Positions 42,058 through 53,185 of a stretch of DNA of 64,000 bases are shown one piece after another. The stretch's first letter is position 1; each line of letters opens with the position of its first letter. Under the pieces are notes generated by a model. The model was not told the DNA's origin, searched no databases, and worked only from the letters and a program-made list of their open reading frames with translations. A program made the position numbers and the translations under genes. The DNA is taken from assembly GCA_024345305.1 (NCBI GenBank), contig BRON01000017.1, positions 868,001-932,000 on the forward strand, given 5' to 3'. This DNA comes from Mrakia gelida. Taxonomy: Eukaryota > Basidiomycota > Tremellomycetes > Cystofilobasidiales > Mrakiaceae.

Positions 42058-44186
42058 CTACTCCTTCTGCCCAGCAAGTCCACTCCCAGCCAGATCCAAC
42101 GCCGTCCCCCTCTCCTCGAACAACCCTTCCAACTCCCCTTCGACGTCTCCCTCCTCACACCGAATAAACAACCCCTGCAACGCAGCCATACTGATCGCCC
42201 TTCCTCTCTCCTCCTTCTCCCTCCTCACAATCTCCCCGACCCGCTCAGCCATCTCCCTCACCTCCTTCTCCTTCTCTCCCTCCTTCCCAACCAGCTCCTC
42301 AAACTCGTGCATCGCTGGGAGGTCGTTCGCAGCGAGATAGAACCGAACGAAGAGTTCCTTCGCTTGATGAGGCGTTGCGTCTCCGATGTAGGAGACGAGG
42401 TCTACGCGACCTGGTCGGATGAGGGCTGGGTCGAGGGAGGAGAGGTGGTTGGTTGTCATGAAGACGATGCGGGAGGAGGAGGAGGCGATTCCGTCGAGGG
42501 TGTTGAGGAGACCGGAGAAGGTGACGCCGGATTGGTAGCTAAAGGACGAACCAAACCGACGCGGAAAGGGAGTCAGTATCTCAACGAGAGATAGCACGAC
42601 GAGAGACGAGCGCAAGAAAGCGAAACGGAAAGAGCGAGCTCACCCATCCGCGCTCGTCTGAACTCGCTTCGAGAACGCAGCGTCGATGTCCTCAATGAGG
42701 ACGAAGCTTCTGTCGGGTACAAGGGAGAGGATCTGTTGAAGACTGTCGTCGGTGAGACCTCGTTCGGCGAGGTTGAGAAAGCAGATGTCGTAGGAGAGGA
42801 GACCGGCGAGAGCTTGGATGTAGGATGATTTCCCTGAGCCTGGAGGACCGTGGAGGAGGTAGCCTCGTCGATAGGGAATACCTGCAAAATCACGAATCGA
42901 TTACCGCTCGTCAGAAAGGCCACTCTTGTCGATACTGAAGGGAAGGAGGAAGATAATGAAACGAGACGACGCGACTCACCTCGATCGGCGTACCACTTCT
43001 CCCTCCCCATGAACCTCTTCAAATCCGCCTCCACCTCCTCCCCAACTCCCTTATCCAGCACCACACTTCCAATCTCCCTCTTCTTCCTCGCCTTCCCGAA
43101 CGGCCGCCATTCGAATCCGTGACGAGTGTAGACGACGGTCTTGCCTTCCTCGTGTTTCTGAGCGAGCGTTCGAGCTTCCGAGAGCAGTTGGGAGAAGAGA
43201 TATCGGTCTCGAGAGAGGGTGGTGAGGGTGAGGGTTTCCCAGGGGACTCCGGTGGTGAGGGATAGCTGGGAGCCGGATCGAGTTCGTTTGAGCTGAGGAG
43301 AGAAACAGGGAGACGAGAGCGGAGAAACGATGAGCTCGACGTTCCTTCTTTTCGCTGCATCCTCGCGACCTCGAAAGTGACGATGGGTAGAGACTCACCT
43401 GTATCCAAGCACCCTTATAGTTGAAGTAGTGAGTTCCAGGTCCAGGGATCAAGCTGAAGTAGGCTTCCGAGCTTCCGTTGTCGTGCTTCTTGTACAAGGT
43501 CTCGACGCTGAGCTCGTGAGACTTGAGTTCCTTCATCGCCTGGAGTCGCTGGAAGATCCCTCCTCCTCGTCCTGATGCAGCTAGGGCTTCTGAGCGAGCT
43601 ACGTCTGCTGCTGAGTTTCGAGCCATCCATTCGAGGAACCAAGGGTAGGAGTGATCGTGGGAGGGAATGTCGAGAGTGACGAGCAGACGACGACGAGCGA
43701 TGTAGCCTGAACGTTTGAGAGCTTTTTGAGACATGGCCAGACCGGCGGTGAAGACCTGAGAGTACACAAGGCATGGTATGAGTAAGGGAGACGGTGAAAG
43801 AGTCGAAGAAGGAAGGGACGAGATTGAAGAAGGAGGAGAGGAAGGAAGGAGACGAGGTGAGCTCGACTTTTTGAAGAGACGTACCATCAGTCCAGCTCCT
43901 GCTGAGAAGTATGGACTGAGACAAAAGAACGACGGTCAGACAGGGTCACGTCCTAGTGTGTCAAAGACCGTATATATCGGACTCACTTGTCTTTGAATAT
44001 CGAGTCCAGGAAGGTCGGAGAGGCAGAGGAAGGAGAAGGAGAGGTTGAGCTCACTCCTACTCCTCCTCCGTTGGAAAGACTCGTCGACGCTATCGGCTCA
44101 TTGAGTGAGATCGGAGAGGAAGGAGATGGTAGCGTGGACGTCGAGGCTACTGGCTGCTGACTTGACGAGGGTTGAAATCCCAGCAT
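42058..44186 (-). CDS. BCS1: Mitochondrial chaperone BCS1 (AAA ATPase)
   Basis: Six exons give 539 residues: 44186-43987, 43915-43885, 43755-43399, 43292-42980, 42881-42644 and 42538-42058. BCS1 inserts the Rieske iron-sulfur protein into respiratory complex III at the inner mitochondrial membrane. The N-terminal part has a Ser/Pro-rich leader, a hydrophobic segment around [19 protein letters not shown], and the BCS1_N domain ([22 protein letters not shown], then [19 protein letters not shown]). The AAA domain has [20 protein letters not shown] with Walker A at 312-319, Walker [12 protein letters not shown] near 355-365, the sensor [19 protein letters not shown], and a variable helical C-terminus. 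The leader is longer than in yeast. Phases all close at TAG. It shares a 110-nt head-to-head promoter with F-box gene 4. Confidence 0.93.
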
Positions 44187-44296
44187 GACGGTCTTGAGGG
44201 AGAACGAACGAACGCACGAAACGGGGAAGGAAAGGTGAGCTCGAACTCGTTTCGGTCTTCCGACCCGTCTTCCAGCTTCTCACAGTCATCATCGAC
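44187..44296. promoter_or_regulatory. Compact bidirectional promoter (BCS1 / F-box 4)
   Basis: 110 nt lie between the start codons of BCS1 (minus) and the F-box gene (plus). The tract has purine-rich and pyrimidine-rich halves. The genes must share proximal control elements. Confidence 0.5.
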
Positions 44297-45490
44297 ATGT
44301 TCGCTTCTTTTCTCTCTTATCTCAGCTCTACAACCCCTTCTCCCTCTAGAATCACCATCCTCGACCTCCCGTTCGAAATCCTCGAGGAGATCTTGACCAT
44401 CGTTCTCCTCCTTCCTTCTCCGCCCTCCTCCTCCCCTCCCTCCTCCTCTCGGACAGTCTGCCTTCGAACCTGCAAGGCTTTCAGCTCAGCGGGAGAGAGG
44501 GAGCTCTACAGGGACATCAGCGTGTCGACGGAGGCTTCTTGGAGGGCTCTGTTCGGTCCTGTCGGCTTGTTCTCGCTCGAGGGAGGGAGGGATCTCGCTC
44601 GGTTTGTCACACAGTTGAGGCTGGGAGGCTCGACGCACTGGCTCTGGCAGGAGGAAGGCTCTGCGAGTGAGTATATCGTATACCCGCGCCCATTCTTTGC
44701 TATAGTAGCTGACGCTCAGGCTCTTCCTACTCCCACAGCAACAGCGAAGTCGCCCTTGATCTCCTCCGCCCTCGACCCCTTTCCATCCCTCGTCTCCCTC
44801 ACTCTCGAGACCTCCATGCTCTCCCAGCTCTCCCACTCCTCCCACATCCACCCTCTCGATGCCCTTCTCCCTCAACTACAAACCTCCAAACCCTTCACCC
44901 TCACCCTCGTCACCTACGGTCCTTCCTCCCTCCACCTCCCTCCCCCCTCCCCTCCTCTTTTCCCCTATTTCTCTGCCATCCTCGCAGCCTCTCACTCCTT
45001 CCCCACCCTCGTCGAAGTCGCTCTCCCTCGTCTCCCCGAACGACACTCCCTCCACCAATCCCTCGGCTTCTCCTCCCCTCCCTGGACATCCACCCTCGAC
45101 ACCCTCGTCTTCGACGGCGGGCCCATCCTCGAAGCTCTCCACTTCACTCGTCGAGGCAACCCCTTCCTCGTCCTCGCTGGATCCACATGGTCGTTCCGTC
45201 GACTCGTCGTCAAGCTCTCGAGTGGCCAAACCCATTTCAACGGAGCTCGAGTCTTCAGGACGCTCTTCTCGATGGACACGCCGTCGACGCCCATCCCGCT
45301 TCCCGAAGGACTCGAGCGCGTCGAGTTGAGGGTTGGGAAGCTGTTGGAAGCTGAGATTAGGAGACTTTGGGAGGTGGAGTTGAGGGAGGAGAGGTTCTCG
45401 GAAGCGGGGAAGAGGTTGGGTGGGTTGGTTTGGTTTGTGGATGAGGAGGGAGAGGGAGGGGAAGAAAGGAAGTTGGTTGATGAGGAGTGA
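44297..45490 (+). CDS. F-box-like protein 4
   Basis: Two exons, 44297-44666 and 44739-45490, give 373 residues. The 72-nt intron has a perfect GTGAGT donor, a GCTGAC branch and a CCACAG acceptor. Its length is a multiple of three and it holds no stop, so retention would also give an open frame. The N-terminus reads ITILDLPFEILEEILTIVLLL, then RTVCLRTCKAFSSAGERELYRD, which fits an F-box. The rest is leucine-rich with strand-like repeats (FPSLVSLTLETS, TLVEVALPRLP, TLDTLVFDGGP and GLERVELRVGKL). It does not share detailed motifs with genes 1-3 or 5-6 and is a more distant relative. It is probably an SCF substrate receptor; the target is unknown. Confidence 0.65.
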   Translation: MFASFLSYLSSTTPSPSRITILDLPFEILEEILTIVLLLPSPPSSSPPSSSRTVCLRTCKAFSSAGERELYRDISVSTEASWRALFGPVGLFSLEGGRDLARFVTQLRLGGSTHWLWQEEGSASEYIVYPRPFFAIVADAQALPTPTATAKSPLISSALDPFPSLVSLTLETSMLSQLSHSSHIHPLDALLPQLQTSKPFTLTLVTYGPSSLHLPPPSPPLFPYFSAILAASHSFPTLVEVALPRLPERHSLHQSLGFSSPPWTSTLDTLVFDGGPILEALHFTRRGNPFLVLAGSTWSFRRLVVKLSSGQTHFNGARVFRTLFSMDTPSTPIPLPEGLERVELRVGKLLEAEIRRLWEVELREERFSEAGKRLGGLVWFVDEEGEGGEERKLVDEE

Positions 45491-46236
45491 GGGAACTGGA
45501 CGCGCGCTGCTCGATCGCACGTTGGCCGCTCTACTTGGTCCTCGCTCGTACATAGATCAGCATAATGATGAAAACGATAACGTCAGTTCTGGAGCTGCTT
45601 GCCTGCGAGCAACTCTTGCCAAGAGAGAGGCAGAGAAAGAGAGAGAAACGACGCGTCGAGGGCCAAAATCGAAGCGTCTCCAGACCGCGAGTCTTTCCAC
45701 CGAGGTCTGAGCTAGCAGCTCTGAATATCTTCTGAGACAAGATCCATTGACTCGATGATTCGTCTTACACCCGTGAAAGACATCGAGGGGGAAGAGACGC
45801 GAAGGAAGTGAACGAGTCGCGACCTAAACTCGATCTCGACGCGTCCCTCGGACAACTCGCTTACTTCAATACCCTTCCCATTCATAGAGAAAGAGACATA
45901 TCCCGAAAGTCGTGGCCCGTTATCGTCTCGGAGCTCGAAGCTACATAACAACGGTACAGACGACCGCAACTCCTCGAAACTTCCCAGCCTGGCTCCTTCG
46001 ACGCGTTCGACTCGACGCCTTCAGCATCATGACCCGAAAGAGGCAGTATCGACGAGCAACGAGATGTTTAAGAATGTGAAGTCTTCTTGGCGCTTTAGGG
46101 ACCAAAAGAGGCGAAGAAAGAGCGAGGGAGGAGATGGCAGAGGTGTCAGCTTTCCGACTCCGCTTCTTCGAGCAAGACAACAACCTGCTCCGAGCTCGAG
46201 ATAAGGAAGAGGCATAGAAGTGATTGGAAGGGCTGC
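45491..46236. other. Intergenic region, convergent 3' ends
   Basis: This lies between the end of F-box 4 (plus) and the end of the orphan gene (minus). Short open frames on both strands lack splice support or similarity. A donor-like GTAAGC overlaps the orphan's stop near 46239, so one more 3' exon for that gene cannot be excluded. Confidence 0.35.
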
Positions 46237-46841
46237 TTACTCTCGAACTCCAGTGTCATCGACGTTCTCGTCGGCCTTTCTCTTCTGCGGGAAGCAAGAC
46301 GAAGACGGGACGAGCGAAGAGTCGGCTCCTCGCGCTCTCAACGTCGAGTCTGTTCCGAGTTGAAGCAGTAGATGAGGCAGCGAAGAAGGAGGTGACTTAC
46401 AACTCGTAGAGGAGACTTGGAAGCAGAGGATCCTACGGCAGGACGAGCTGCTTGAGCTCCCTTCCAAGGCTCCGTGACGATCTCCTTTGCGAACTCCTGC
46501 AAGACGATCCTATGATCCTCGTAGTACTGATCCCTAGCAGCGATCCACATCTTGTCTTTCCATTCTTGGCCAGCGACGAGCGCCTGTCCTCTCGTCATCA
46601 GGAGGAGGAGGGCAACCTCTTCGGAGGAAGGGACCACGGCGGAGGGAGGAAGCTGTTTGAAGATCTCCTTCTCTCGTGAGGTGTGTGCAGGCGACCAGAG
46701 TCGGCGTTGAAGGATGAGCTCGGACGCTTCAGGGGTAAGGATAGCCATGTTGACGATGAACTGGAGCAGGATGGAAGGGGGGGTGGGGAAGACGGCGATG
46801 TGGTCGAGAAGGAAGGAGGAAACGAGAGTCGAGCTTGACAT
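46237..46841 (-). CDS. Orphan protein with C-terminal basic motif
   Basis: Two exons, 46841-46401 and 46284-46237, give 162 residues. The donor is GTAAGT and the acceptor CCCGCAG; the join gives PLRVKRKADENVDD. I do not recognise a family. The N-terminal 40 residues are fairly hydrophobic (FLLDHIAVFPTPPSILLQFI), then come a helical region (EASELILQRRLWSP, SREKEIFKQLP) and a charged helix with many Trp/Tyr/Glu (EWKDKMWIAARDQYYEDHRI). The end KRKADEN resembles a nuclear localisation signal. The reading frame has little low-complexity sequence and uses codons like its neighbours, so I judge it a real gene. It is divergent from F-box gene 5. Confidence 0.6.
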
Positions 46842-47264
46842 CTTGACTTGTCTTCTTTCGCAACGTTCACTCGCCTTTTCGACCCTTTTTTCTCATCAGT
46901 TCGGCGGCCATTATTATTGGGTACTCAATCAAGGTCGAATCCCCGAGACCCCGAACGTGAGCTGTCCTCTACGGCTCGACGGAGATGGACGAAGAAGGAA
47001 GGTGGAAGAGCGAAGCTGACCTGACCTCCTCCCTTTCTCTTAGCTTCGCCCCACTCTCTTTCACAGCATCTAGCTCCCAGGAATCACACTCACATCTACC
47101 TGACACCTGTAAGTCTCTCTTTTCGTTGTCTTCGAGCGAGTCGAGGCCTGAAAAGGGGCTAGAAATGGACGAGAAGCACCACCGTCGAGCTCATCACTTC
47201 CTCCCTTCCCTCTCGCCAGCAATCGACTCTTCACCTTTCTCGCCTCCGCCTCGGCAGCCCTATC
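46842..47264. promoter_or_regulatory. Divergent intergenic region (orphan / F-box 5)
   Basis: These 423 nt lie between head-to-head genes and should contain both promoters. An ACTCAATC-type patch near 46921 and A/T-richer sequence near 46900-46930 are the only notable elements. Confidence 0.35.
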
Positions 47265-48299
47265 ATGCCAGAGGTTTGACTCACCATACCCTTCTACTCC
47301 TGTCGGATACCGAAACTCACTTGCCCACCTTCCCTCACTCCAGCTCGCATCTCCTCGCCCCTTGCCATGGGATGTCCTCCACCTCGTCTTCTCCTTATCA
47401 TCACCTTCGACCCTCGCCGTCCTAGGAGGAGTCTCGATGGACTTCTTGGAGGCAACTGTCCCTTTTCTCTATCGATGTGTAGAGGTCACCTCGCTGGAGT
47501 CGTTGAAGCTGCTGTTTTCTCCCAGGCATGGGAAATCGGTGAGCTCGCTCTTCGCTCCCTCCCCTTCCCTCTCGACGCGTTGTCTTCTGACCTTCCTCCT
47601 GCTCCCGTGTTTCCCGCTATCTTCTAGGAATCTCGAGTCGACGACTTCCTATCCCTCTCCCGAATTCGAACCCTCTCGCTCGACCTCTCCTCCCTCGCCT
47701 TCGTCCAAGCCTCCCTCCTGCCCTCCCTCTTCCCACTCTCCTCCTCCAGACTCATCAAGTCCTCTCCCATCCCCCTCGACCTCCTCAAGATCACCGCCAT
47801 CTTCGACAGCGGCTCCCTCCTCCCTCTCCTCTACATCTCCCTCCTCCCACACCTCAACCCAACCCGCTTCAACTGCCACGTTCGCGAACGAACCGACACC
47901 TCGCCCGAGTTCTACCTCGGAGGCAGCAAGCTCCCCATCCTCTCGCACTTCACTCGACTTCAAACTATCTCCCTCCACGGCATAATCCCCTTCACGTTCC
48001 AGAAGGCAGCTCCGTTGGGTACCTACTCCCTCTCGTGCCTTCCCTCGCCGTCTCTCGATCGTCGTCGGGTCCTTCGACTGGACCTCCCTTCGCTCCTTCA
48101 TTCGGGATGCTCCAACGTCGGAAAATGGGTCAGGAATCTAGATCGGTGGCAGGAGGTGATGGGGTTCAGTGGGATGCAAGAGGGAACGATCGTGTTGGTG
48201 GTAGAGACGGAGGAGGAGAGGAAGGAAGCTGAAGAGGCGATAGAGGAGGTCGAGGAGAGGTGGAAACTGTTGTATGCGGTCGAGCTCGAGGAGGCTTGA
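47265..48299 (+). CDS. F-box-like protein 5, paralogue of gene 6
   Basis: Three exons give 291 residues: 47265-47273, 47344-47538 and 47628-48299. Exon 1 would hold only three codons (M-P-E) before a GTTTGA donor, so the start is tentative. The second exon encodes a compact F-box-like unit (LPWDVLHLVFSLSSPSTLAV and GGVSMDFLEATVPFLYRCVEV). The third encodes leucine-rich text (RIRTLSLDLSSLAF, FTRLQTISLHG, LPSPSLDRRRVLRLDL) and ends EEERKEAEEAIEEVEERWKL. The closest relative in the window is gene 6 near 61.9 kb, which shares the F-box unit, intron positions and the last 30 residues. It is probably an SCF receptor-like protein. Confidence 0.65.
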
Positions 48300-49090
48300 G
48301 GTCAGCCCAAATTATCTTTCCCCTGTGTGCACGAGTGTAGCTCGAAGTGACGAAAGGAAGCTGACTCGTCCCCGTTTTCCCTCGTTGATTGCAGGCTCGT
48401 CGACGCTTCGCGCTCTTCGCTCCTAGCCCTCCGTCCTAGATCCAAATCATCATCTCCCGGACTCACATCATCCATTCATCATCTTCAATCCCTCTCCAAC
48501 TTCTCGTCATCGACCTCGCTCGCTCGTCGTCGCTCGTTCAAACCCGGTCGCTCGGAATCGAGTCTTCGCGTCTCGCCCTTTCGTCCCTTTCGTCTTCGTT
48601 TGACCTTCGTTGTTTCCTCGCTCTGCTACCTCTCCTCAACATATATACACTAGATTATAAATACACGTCCCACGCAAAACCGCTCGCTCTCCTCCTTCAT
48701 CTCTCCTGCTCTCTCTCTCGTTTCGGTTCGTTTCGTTCGTTTGTACCCCCCTTCACTTACTGTAACTCGTCGACCCATTCCTTCTGCCCTAGCTTCGATA
48801 AACAATGTTCTTAGACGATTGCACGCAATCCTCATGCGAGAGTGTCTCCGCAAGTCTTCCTCCTTGGAGATTCGTGCTCAAGAAACGAACCCGACGCGTC
48901 TCGCTCTCCCTCTCCTCTCTCGCTCTCTCCTTCTTCCTTAACCCCAATTCCCCAGAAAGCGTATTCAAACCCCAAGCATCGTAAAGATAAAAGCAAACGA
49001 GCCAAACCCATGACCGAGCAGACACGCCCACATCCACGTCCCTCCCCCTCCTCTCACCCTCAAAGAACATCTAAGCGACGACCGACCGCA
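48300..49090. other. Convergent 3' region
   Basis: The F-box 5 gene (plus) and the exomer subunit gene (minus) end toward each other here. An AT-rich stretch with ATATATACAC near 48641-48651 may mark transcript ends. No supported gene. Confidence 0.35.
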
Positions 49091-52000
49091 CTACCACTCG
49101 CTCCCCTCGACCCTGAACGCTCCTCCGTACTTGAGGTAGGCCTGCATGATTCCAAGGATCCCTTCGGGGAGGTTCTGTTCGACGAGGGAGGGAGGGGAGG
49201 TCAGCGAGGGAGAGAACGAGAGAAAGAGACGGGAGAGGGAAAGGGAGGGGAAAAGAGTGAACGACGAACCATCGAAAGCAGCGTGTACGAGATCTTGGAG
49301 TGACCGTGGATCATCCCGATTTTGAAGATCTCGTGGGCTGTAGAAGATGAGCGAGAAACGAAGAGTCAGTTAGGAGCCAGAAGGGCGAACGAAAGAGAGA
49401 GCGAGACGCGAACGAACCGACAGCCGTAGGGAAACTGGACTCGGTGTACCACCTTCCAATCAAAACGCAAACCCAGAACGTGAGTCAGCGTCTCGTCCTC
49501 GTTTCTCAAGACTTCCTTTTCGAGCGAGTAAGAACGCGCGAACTCACCGATAGTTGTAAGCCGTCAACCTCGTCGCGGCGTTCAAGCTCTTTTGAAGATC
49601 TCCCTCGTCGGCGTACGTCTCGAGGAGTTTCTGCCACGCTTTCGCTGAGAACTTGGAGTCGAGACACCGTTGGTAGGCGTCCTTGGCTTCCTCCTTGTGA
49701 TGTAACCGGAGAGCGAGGTCGCCGAGGATTTCCCACTGTGAGACGAGACGAAATGAAGGACAGGAACGCGTCGAAGGGTCAGTTTCGACGACGGTCGCTC
49801 GACGCTCGCTCGCAAAAGAGCAGGGGCGAACCTCGGTTCCAGTTTTGCGATAGGACATGTCTGCGATGGAAACGAAGCGAGCCAACGCGTGGAAAGGGTC
49901 AGCTTTTCGTCGACCTCGTCGTCTTCGCTTCTCGAGACGAAACGCTACGACTTACGTTGAGTCTTGAAATGCGAGATCTCAGCTCTCCAAATCGTGTAGA
50001 CTCTCAGGTCCTGCAAAACACCCAGATAAAGTGAAAGTCAGCTTCCTCGGTTTCCCTCTCCCTCCTCTCTCCCTCCTCCTACCAAACCCCTCCCCTTCCC
50101 GCCCAACCCTCCCCCACCTCTCACCCCTCCACCCACCCACCCAACCCGAACTCACCTCATAAAGCACCATAAACAAATTATCCAACCACCTCTCACACAA
50201 CCTCTTCGTCGAGAACGTGAACCCTTCCGCTCCATCCTCTCCTCCCGCCCCACCGCCATCCAGTCCACCCTCGAAAGCCTCCTGCTTCTCCTCCGCATTA
50301 TGCTGAGCGAGCTCCGGTTTCTCCAGCGTAGGAGTCTTCTCAGCCTCGTTGTGAGCGAAGCCAGCTCCTCCGACGTCCCCTTGCTCTCCCTTCGCGTCCG
50401 AGTCGGCGGTGGGTTCCTCCTCGATCGTAGCTCCCTCGACGTGGTCGGCGACGTCGTGGATGTTGAGTCCGTTCCCAGTTCCATACTTGTCCATATCGGA
50501 GAGTTCGGAATCCCGATCTGACTCGGAGGAGATCTTGATGGTTGGGATTCCTGGGGCGTCGAGTTTCGAGGTCGAGGTGGAGGGATCGTGGATGGCTTTG
50601 GTGGAAGCGTTGGATTCCGCTGTGGTTGGCGAGGGAGCGTCGATAGGAGGGGAGTCTGCTGCACTGGGAGGAAGGGATGATGATCCTTGTTGGTGCTGAT
50701 CGTTCGAGTCGTTGCGATCGTGTCCGTTGGTATTGGTCGCCCCGCCGTCCTCCGGTTTCGACTTCTGCATCCTGTACTCCTCCTCCATCACGAACACGGC
50801 CGACCTCGATCTGAGGAGCTCGTCCCATCCGATCTGAGCGACGAGGCGAGTAAGGAGAGCGTAGGCTTTGGCGAAGGTTCCTCGGAGGGAGGGAGCGGGG
50901 AGTCGAAGCAAGGCGATGTCGGCTTCGTTGTCGCGAGCGGATTCCTCGTCGAGGATGTTGGAGTCGGCGATGAACTGTTTGATGGGGAGGTGGGTTCGAG
51001 CGGGAGTGGGCATGCGGTGGAGATCTCGTTCGTTGTAGGTGAACATGGGGCAGGAGTTGAGGGTGAGGAGGGCCTGAAGGAACGCGACGAAGGAGAAAGG
51101 GAAGTGAGCTCGAGCTCGTTCGAAGCGACGCGAGAAGAGAAAGGAGACAGACTCACCGACTCGTACTCTCCAAGCTCGATATAAACCTCCGTGAGCTTCG
51201 CCCAGGTGACGAACTCGCTAGGAGCACAGTTGACGGCTTCCCGTGCGAGCTTGACGGCCCACTCGAGTTGACCTTTCGACCGAAGGAAGTCGCACTGGAC
51301 GTGAAGGAGAGGGTAGGACTGAGGGTTCTGCTCGAGAGCTTGGTTGATGATCTGGATCGCCTTGACCTCCTCGTCTACAAGAACGAAGCATAGGCTCAGT
51401 CAGCTTCGAGTTCGTCGGAAGGAGAAGAGTTGGGAGGGAAGAAAACGCACTCATTCCGAGGTAACTCGTCGCGAGAAGAGCGGCGACCTCAGGCTGATGG
51501 GGAAGGAGTCGCTCGAAGAGGTTGACCGTCCGATCGAATCTGAACGAGTCTCCAAAGTACTTGAGGAGTCCAGCGGTGAGATGATTCGAGACGACTGTGG
51601 CGACCTGAATTTCTGGATCTGACCCGAGCTGCCATCCTGTTTTGGAGGACGAGGCGAAGGTCAGCTTCAATCTCCCTCCCAGCACTCTTCCTCTCAAAGG
51701 AAGAATGGACGAACCCTTGAAGAACAAACTCTCGGCAGCTTGAAGAAACCTCATCTCTCCCTCGAGACTTGTTATCGGGTCGAGTTTCCGGAATCTGAGG
51801 CGAGCGAGGAAAGGGAAGGGAAGGGGACGAATGGAGGTCAGCTTCAGTTTCGAGCTCAAGCTCATCGCTCCTCCCTTTCGAACGACGCTCGTGGACTCAC
51901 CCAGCCAGACGGTAGTTCGAATCATCGGCGTATCGAATCGCACGAAGCAGAGCCGAGACGTAGGTTTCCTGCCAGATCGCTGGGGTAGCTTCGTGTCTGC

Positions 52001-53185
52001 GGGGAAGAGAGAGATGGAAGGGTAAGGGTCAGCTCGAGGATCTCGCTGTGTTTCGACCTTCCTTCCAGGGAAGTCGAGGACTCACCGTTCTCCCCTCAGG
52101 TCGATCACATAGGCTGCAGTGTCGAACATAAGCATGGTCAGCTCGCAGCTCGTGATGTGAGCCAGAGAAGGCACCGAGAGGACGAGAAGCTCACCATCCA
52201 CTCCTCCCGGGATCTTGACCTCGACTCTCACGTCCACTCTCGAGAAAGCATTGAAGCAGCTGCACCACACCATCCGTTCCAACACAGTCAGCTCTGCCTG
52301 CCTACCCCTCATCCTCCAAACCCACCCCAAACGAAACGAAGAGCGACTCTACTCACCAATACGTCCCTCCCCTAACCTTCCAAACCGGTCCCTTTGAGAA
52401 CCAAGCGTTGCCATCCTCGACTGCGAACGTGAGACTGTTGAGATACGCAGCGAGAGAAGCAGAAGAGGAAGCTTCCACTCCGGAACAGTAGTGGTACGAT
52501 CCGACCTGGATACGAGCGGAGGCGATGGAGAGGGAAGATGGGAAGGAAGGGTCAGCTCTCTCTGTCCTTCCTCCTCCCTTCTCCCTCCTTCGCTTTCGAA
52601 TGAACGGACTCACATCCTTGGTCCCCGATCTCCCCATCGACTTGACCACATGACACAGATCCGGGCCTCCTAGTTCTCGGAAACTCGCTGCGAAGCGAAC
52701 GAAGCAAGGAAGGGAAGGGGGAGATGGGCGTGGTGTGTGAGCTGTCCTGTCGTTTCGTCTTCTTCTCTCCTCGTTTGTCCACCCCAAGCCAGAAAGAGAG
52801 AAAGAAGGACGAGACGACTCACAGAGGATCTCGGTCCTAGCAGCTACACTCTCTCCTATATCGACCTGGTCGAGGGTTCAAAGCGAAAGAGGTCAGCTTG
52901 GGTTTGGGCGAGCTCCCCTTCCCCCTTCCCATCAGTTCAGCTCAGCTCATCCTCAGCTCCTCAGCGGAGCTGCTTCTCTACCCTCTCACGACCCTCCTCG
53001 CACTCGCACTCCCCTTGAGCTGAGCCGCTCCTCCCAATGAGGTGCGCTCGCTCGCTCGTCCCTTCCCTCGACCTTCCCTCACCTCGTCACCTCCTTCCCC
53101 CTTCAACCTCCCAAGCTCGCTCTCGAACAGAGACAGAGAGACTCACCTCCACAAACTCCGGTACATCCTTGAACAGATCTGACAT
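49091..53185 (-). CDS. Exomer cargo adaptor, ChAPs family (Chs6/Bch1/Bud7-like)
   Basis: Seventeen exons give 784 residues: 53185-53147, 52865-52823, 52687-52614, 52505-52357, 52259-52195, 52113-52086, 51996-51901, 51794-51715, 51636-51451, 51374-51157, 51073-50156, 50010-49956, 49860-49832, 49735-49548, 49452-49418, 49337-49270 and 49174-49091. ChAPs proteins bind Arf1 and Chs5 and sort chitin synthase and other cargo from the trans-Golgi to the plasma membrane. Family signs are GGPDLCHVVKSM, VGSYHYCSGVEAS, DVRVEVKIPGGVD, the TPR units (LFERLLPHQPEVAALLATSY, AIQIINQALEQNP, WAVKLAREAVNCAP, LTEVYIELGEYESAL), SCPMFTYNERDLHRMP, and WEILGDLALRLHHKEEAKDAY. An insertion rich in Glu/Ser/Gly near 400-560 (in exon 11) separates the TPR halves. 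All phases close. Confidence 0.9.
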
